Assembly (NCBI RefSeq): GCF_026768455.1
Contig: NZ_JAPPVQ010000015.1
Location: forward strand, 62,001-126,000
DNA: 64,000 nt
Source of the DNA: Candidatus Nitrosotenuis cloacae
GTDB lineage: Archaea; Thermoproteota; Nitrososphaeria; Nitrososphaerales; Nitrosopumilaceae
Direction of reading: 5' to 3'
The translations under genes were made by a program, and so were the position numbers. Below, piece after piece: positions 61,935-64,000 of the stretch (positions within the stretch are counted from its first letter, which is position 1; each line of letters opens with the position of its first letter). Below the pieces are notes generated by a model. It was not told the DNA's origin. It searched no databases and saw only the letters and a list, made by a program, of their open reading frames with translations.

Positions 61935-62482
61935 CTTAGTTGTTTTCCACGTGCCAGCAGGTGCCTGATCTCGGGATCATCCTTGCCTGAGAGGTGGGCA
62001 AGTTCTGCGAGGAGTCCTTTGTCGCCAATATCTATTGCGGACTTTATTGCGCTTTTCTTCACCTCAATGTTGTGGTCCCCAAGACACCTCTTTATTGCAG
62101 CCGCACCCTCAGACGCCCTAAGGTGCCCCAAGGCGCCAATGGCGCAGGTTCTGACCATTGCGCTCTGATCTTCTGCAAGCTGGATTATCTCCGGTATTGC
62201 CTTTTTGCTGTTCCTGTTTGCCAGAACAAGCGCAGAGTAGCCCCGTATATTCTTGCTCTGGTTTTTCAGATTCTCAATCAAAATGTCGGATATGTCGTTT
62301 TTGTTTAGCATTAATGCGCTGAATGCCTCGCCTCGCACTTGGATATCTGCGTCATCAAGCTTGGAAACAAGCAAGTTGATTATCTCAAAATTACTCGAGT
62401 CTGAGAGTGATTCTATGATTCTAATTTTTTCTTCTTTTGAATCTGACTTGAAGACCTTGCTGACTTCCTCAATTGAGGGCAT
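61916..62482 (-). CDS. HEAT-repeat protein
   Basis: 188 aa built of about five HEAT helical pairs (LVSKLDDADIQVRGEAFSAL, AIPEIIQLAEDQSAMV, CAIGALGHLRASEGA, LGDHNIEVKKSAIKSAI). A scaffold protein, partner unknown. The stop codon lies in the T-loop of tRNA-Ala, so transcription of the two must be convergent. Confidence 0.85.
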   Translation of the reverse strand: MPSIEEVSKVFKSDSKEEKIRIIESLSDSSNFEIINLLVSKLDDADIQVRGEAFSALMLNKNDISDILIENLKNQSKNIRGYSALVLANRNSKKAIPEIIQLAEDQSAMVRTCAIGALGHLRASEGAAAIKRCLGDHNIEVKKSAIKSAIDIGDKGLLAELAHLSGKDDPEIRHLLARGKQLSGPGGI

Positions 62483-62578
62483 TTTTACTTGGTATTGGCG
62501 CGTTAGTTAAGAAACTTTTGAAATTCGTACTTAATTTTCGTTTTTAGCTTTAAATTATCCATATATAGTTATCAGTGC

Positions 62579-62863
62579 ATGTCCAGCGAAAACAGAGACG
62601 TAATTTTCATTGGCAAGAAACCTTTGATGGCGTACGTAACATCGACGCTAATTCAATTGGCCAACTTGCCATCAGTGCATATCAAAGCCAGAGGACTCAG
62701 CATCGGACGTGCAGTAGACGTCGCACAAATCATTTCAAGAAAGACAGAAAATGCTGGATACTCTATTGGCCAAATAAAGATAGGCTCTGAACAACTCGAA
62801 TCAAAAGACGGTAAGTCCAGAAACGTATCGACAATTGAAATTGAGGTAAAGAGAAATTCCTAA
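62579..62863 (+). CDS. albA: Alba chromatin protein
   Basis: 94 aa. FIGKKPLMAYVTSTL, ARGLSIGRAVDVAQII, and IEVKRNS, all Alba. It compacts DNA and binds RNA. AT-rich promoter TTTAAATTATCCATATATA lies upstream, as expected for a strongly expressed gene. Confidence 0.95.
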   Translation: MSSENRDVIFIGKKPLMAYVTSTLIQLANLPSVHIKARGLSIGRAVDVAQIISRKTENAGYSIGQIKIGSEQLESKDGKSRNVSTIEIEVKRNS

Positions 62864-62884
62864 GGGCTCTTTACTAGTACTTTT

Positions 62885-63745
62885 TTATTTTGACTTTTTG
62901 TAGCGCAGCTCAAGATTCCGGAATTTTGGCAGCTCCACGATGTCGTTAAATTCGTCAAAGCTGACCAAGTTCTTGCGTACCTTGGACGTGGTGCCTGACT
63001 TTTTTAGCTCCCTTAGCGTCTGAAGCGTCGCGTATGTATTTGCATACAGGATGGACAGAGGGTACAGGATTATCTTAAAGCCCATTTTGTGCAGCTCCCT
63101 TGCAGAAACTATTGGCGTTGCTCCACCTTCTATCATGTTGGCAACAAGCGGCGCGTTGATTGACTTGCCTATCTTTCTCATCTCGTCGACGGACTTGGGT
63201 GCCTCCACAAAGACTACGTCTGCACCCATCTTTTTGTAGTGCCTGCCCCGCTCGATTGCCTCATCGAGGCCCAGAGTGGCCCGTGCGTCGGTGCGCGCCA
63301 CAATTATGAAGTCCTTGCTCTTCCTTGCATCTACTGCCGCCTGCAGCTTTTCTACATACTCCTCTCTTTCCACCACCTCCTTGCCTGCCATGTGGCCGCA
63401 TCGCTTTGGCCATCTCTGATCTTCCAAAAAGATTCCAGCAGCGCCGGCTTTTTCCAACTCATTTACGAGCTTCCAAACACTTAGCGCGTTTCCATAACCG
63501 GTGTCGGAATCGACTATTACTGGAACTCTGACTGCTCTGCAAATTCTTCGCGCATTTTCCACAGTCTCTGTGGCGCCGACAAACCCATAGTCTGGCATGC
63601 CAAACAAAGTCGCAGACGTTCCATACCCTGTTTGAAACATCGCATCAAATCCGACCTTTTGCGCAATCTTTGCACCAATTGCGTCATAGACGCCGGGAAT
63701 TACCAGCGGTTTTGGGCCGTTGATGAGCTTCCTTAGGGTATTCAA
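62885..63745 (-). CDS. Isocitrate/methylisocitrate lyase-family enzyme
   Basis: 286 aa TIM barrel: GVYDAIGAKIAQKVGFDA, VDSDTGYGN (Mg site), FLEDQRWPKRCGHMAG with the catalytic Cys in KRCGH, and ARTDARATLG. Could be methylisocitrate lyase, PEP mutase or oxaloacetate hydrolase; the KRCGH loop favours a lyase. Convergent with albA, 21 nt apart. Confidence 0.85.
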   Translation of the reverse strand: MNTLRKLINGPKPLVIPGVYDAIGAKIAQKVGFDAMFQTGYGTSATLFGMPDYGFVGATETVENARRICRAVRVPVIVDSDTGYGNALSVWKLVNELEKAGAAGIFLEDQRWPKRCGHMAGKEVVEREEYVEKLQAAVDARKSKDFIIVARTDARATLGLDEAIERGRHYKKMGADVVFVEAPKSVDEMRKIGKSINAPLVANMIEGGATPIVSARELHKMGFKIILYPLSILYANTYATLQTLRELKKSGTTSKVRKNLVSFDEFNDIVELPKFRNLELRYKKSK

Positions 63746-63837
63746 CAGGAAAGGTGTGTGTTTTAATTATTTATGATTAGCTCTGTAATTTTGGGCTCGT
63801 ATTACGTAGCACTACTTATCCTACATAGGATTTAATT

Positions 63838-64000
63838 ATGTCTGGACTTGAACTCAATCCAATGACAAAAGCACTATTTTCATTGCTAATAGCTGCTGCT
63901 GTGCTGTCATCAGTCTCATTGTTCACAGTTAACACATTTGCAGAAAATGCAAACTGTAGCAGAGACTGCGAAGCACCGACACTTGGAGTCCTAGACAACG
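63838..64000 (+). CDS. Exported protein, N-terminus only, cut by window edge
   Basis: 54 codons visible from ATG 63838, 3' truncated. Signal peptide: LFSLLIAAAVLSSVSLFTV then an A-E-N cleavage region, followed by a short Cys-containing start of the mature part (CSRDCEAP). No family can be assigned. Confidence 0.65.
   Translation, partial: MSGLELNPMTKALFSLLIAAAVLSSVSLFTVNTFAENANCSRDCEAPTLGVLDN

Overview
The window is a chromosomal segment of an ammonia-oxidising-type archaeon (Thaumarchaeota / Nitrososphaeria, probably Nitrosopumilales). The evidence is a 4-hydroxybutyryl-CoA dehydratase (3-hydroxypropionate/4-hydroxybutyrate cycle), an archaeal/eukaryal information-processing set (MCM, GINS, RFC small subunit, Hel308, Alba, aIF2-type IF5B, aIF6, L7Ae, S28e, L24e, L37e, LSm), a zinc-containing ferredoxin, frequent TTG/GTG starts, and short or absent leaders behind TATA-like boxes. 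Family calls rest on motifs read by eye; no database search was possible.

Layout. 1-13.2 kb is host DNA: a truncated permease, signal peptidase, zinc-ribbon proteins, thioredoxin, a response regulator with a membrane partner, a Ni/Co permease, a radical SAM protein, RNase H, then an arsenic cluster (HxlR-type regulator, ArsM methyltransferase, ArsC, aquaglyceroporin) with a perfect palindromic operator, a DNA glycosylase and the 4-hydroxybutyryl-CoA dehydratase.

13.2-31.6 kb is an integrated mobile element of about 18.4 kb. It is bounded by a 16-bp direct repeat resembling a tRNA 3' end, with a tyrosine integrase just inside the right end, and it is AT-rich with mostly unrecognised genes. 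It carries a DprA-like + phosphoribosyltransferase pair, a 2-oxoglutarate/Fe(II) oxygenase-like gene divergent from an unknown gene, a four-gene operon (zinc-ribbon/glycine-zipper protein, PD-(D/E)XK nuclease, membrane protein, PIN-like nuclease), several single-pass membrane proteins, small zinc proteins, a possible structural protein, and an array of sequence-divergent hairpins beside the integrase. A 57-bp promoter-region sequence in the element is 54/57 identical to the promoter region of the host gins-mcm operon 35 kb away; this is the most unusual signal in the window.

31.6-64 kb is host DNA: a copper module (TRASH-domain regulator, CopA ATPase, palindromic operator), S-adenosylhomocysteine hydrolase, an amidohydrolase, RpiA, LSm-L37e, ArfB-like and PurU enzymes, a phosphohexomutase, the archaeal L7Ae-S28e-L24e-Ndk-IF2 operon, HisS, aIF6, ferredoxin, RFC divergent from gins-mcm-hel308 and a GlcNAc-1-P transferase-like gene, a sugar-modification/IlvE operon, ferredoxin-NADP reductase, Alba, and an isocitrate-lyase-family enzyme. 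Five tRNAs are present (Ala-CGC, Leu-TAG, Ser-TGA, Pro-CGG, Ala-GGC). No rRNA, CRISPR array or insertion sequence was seen.
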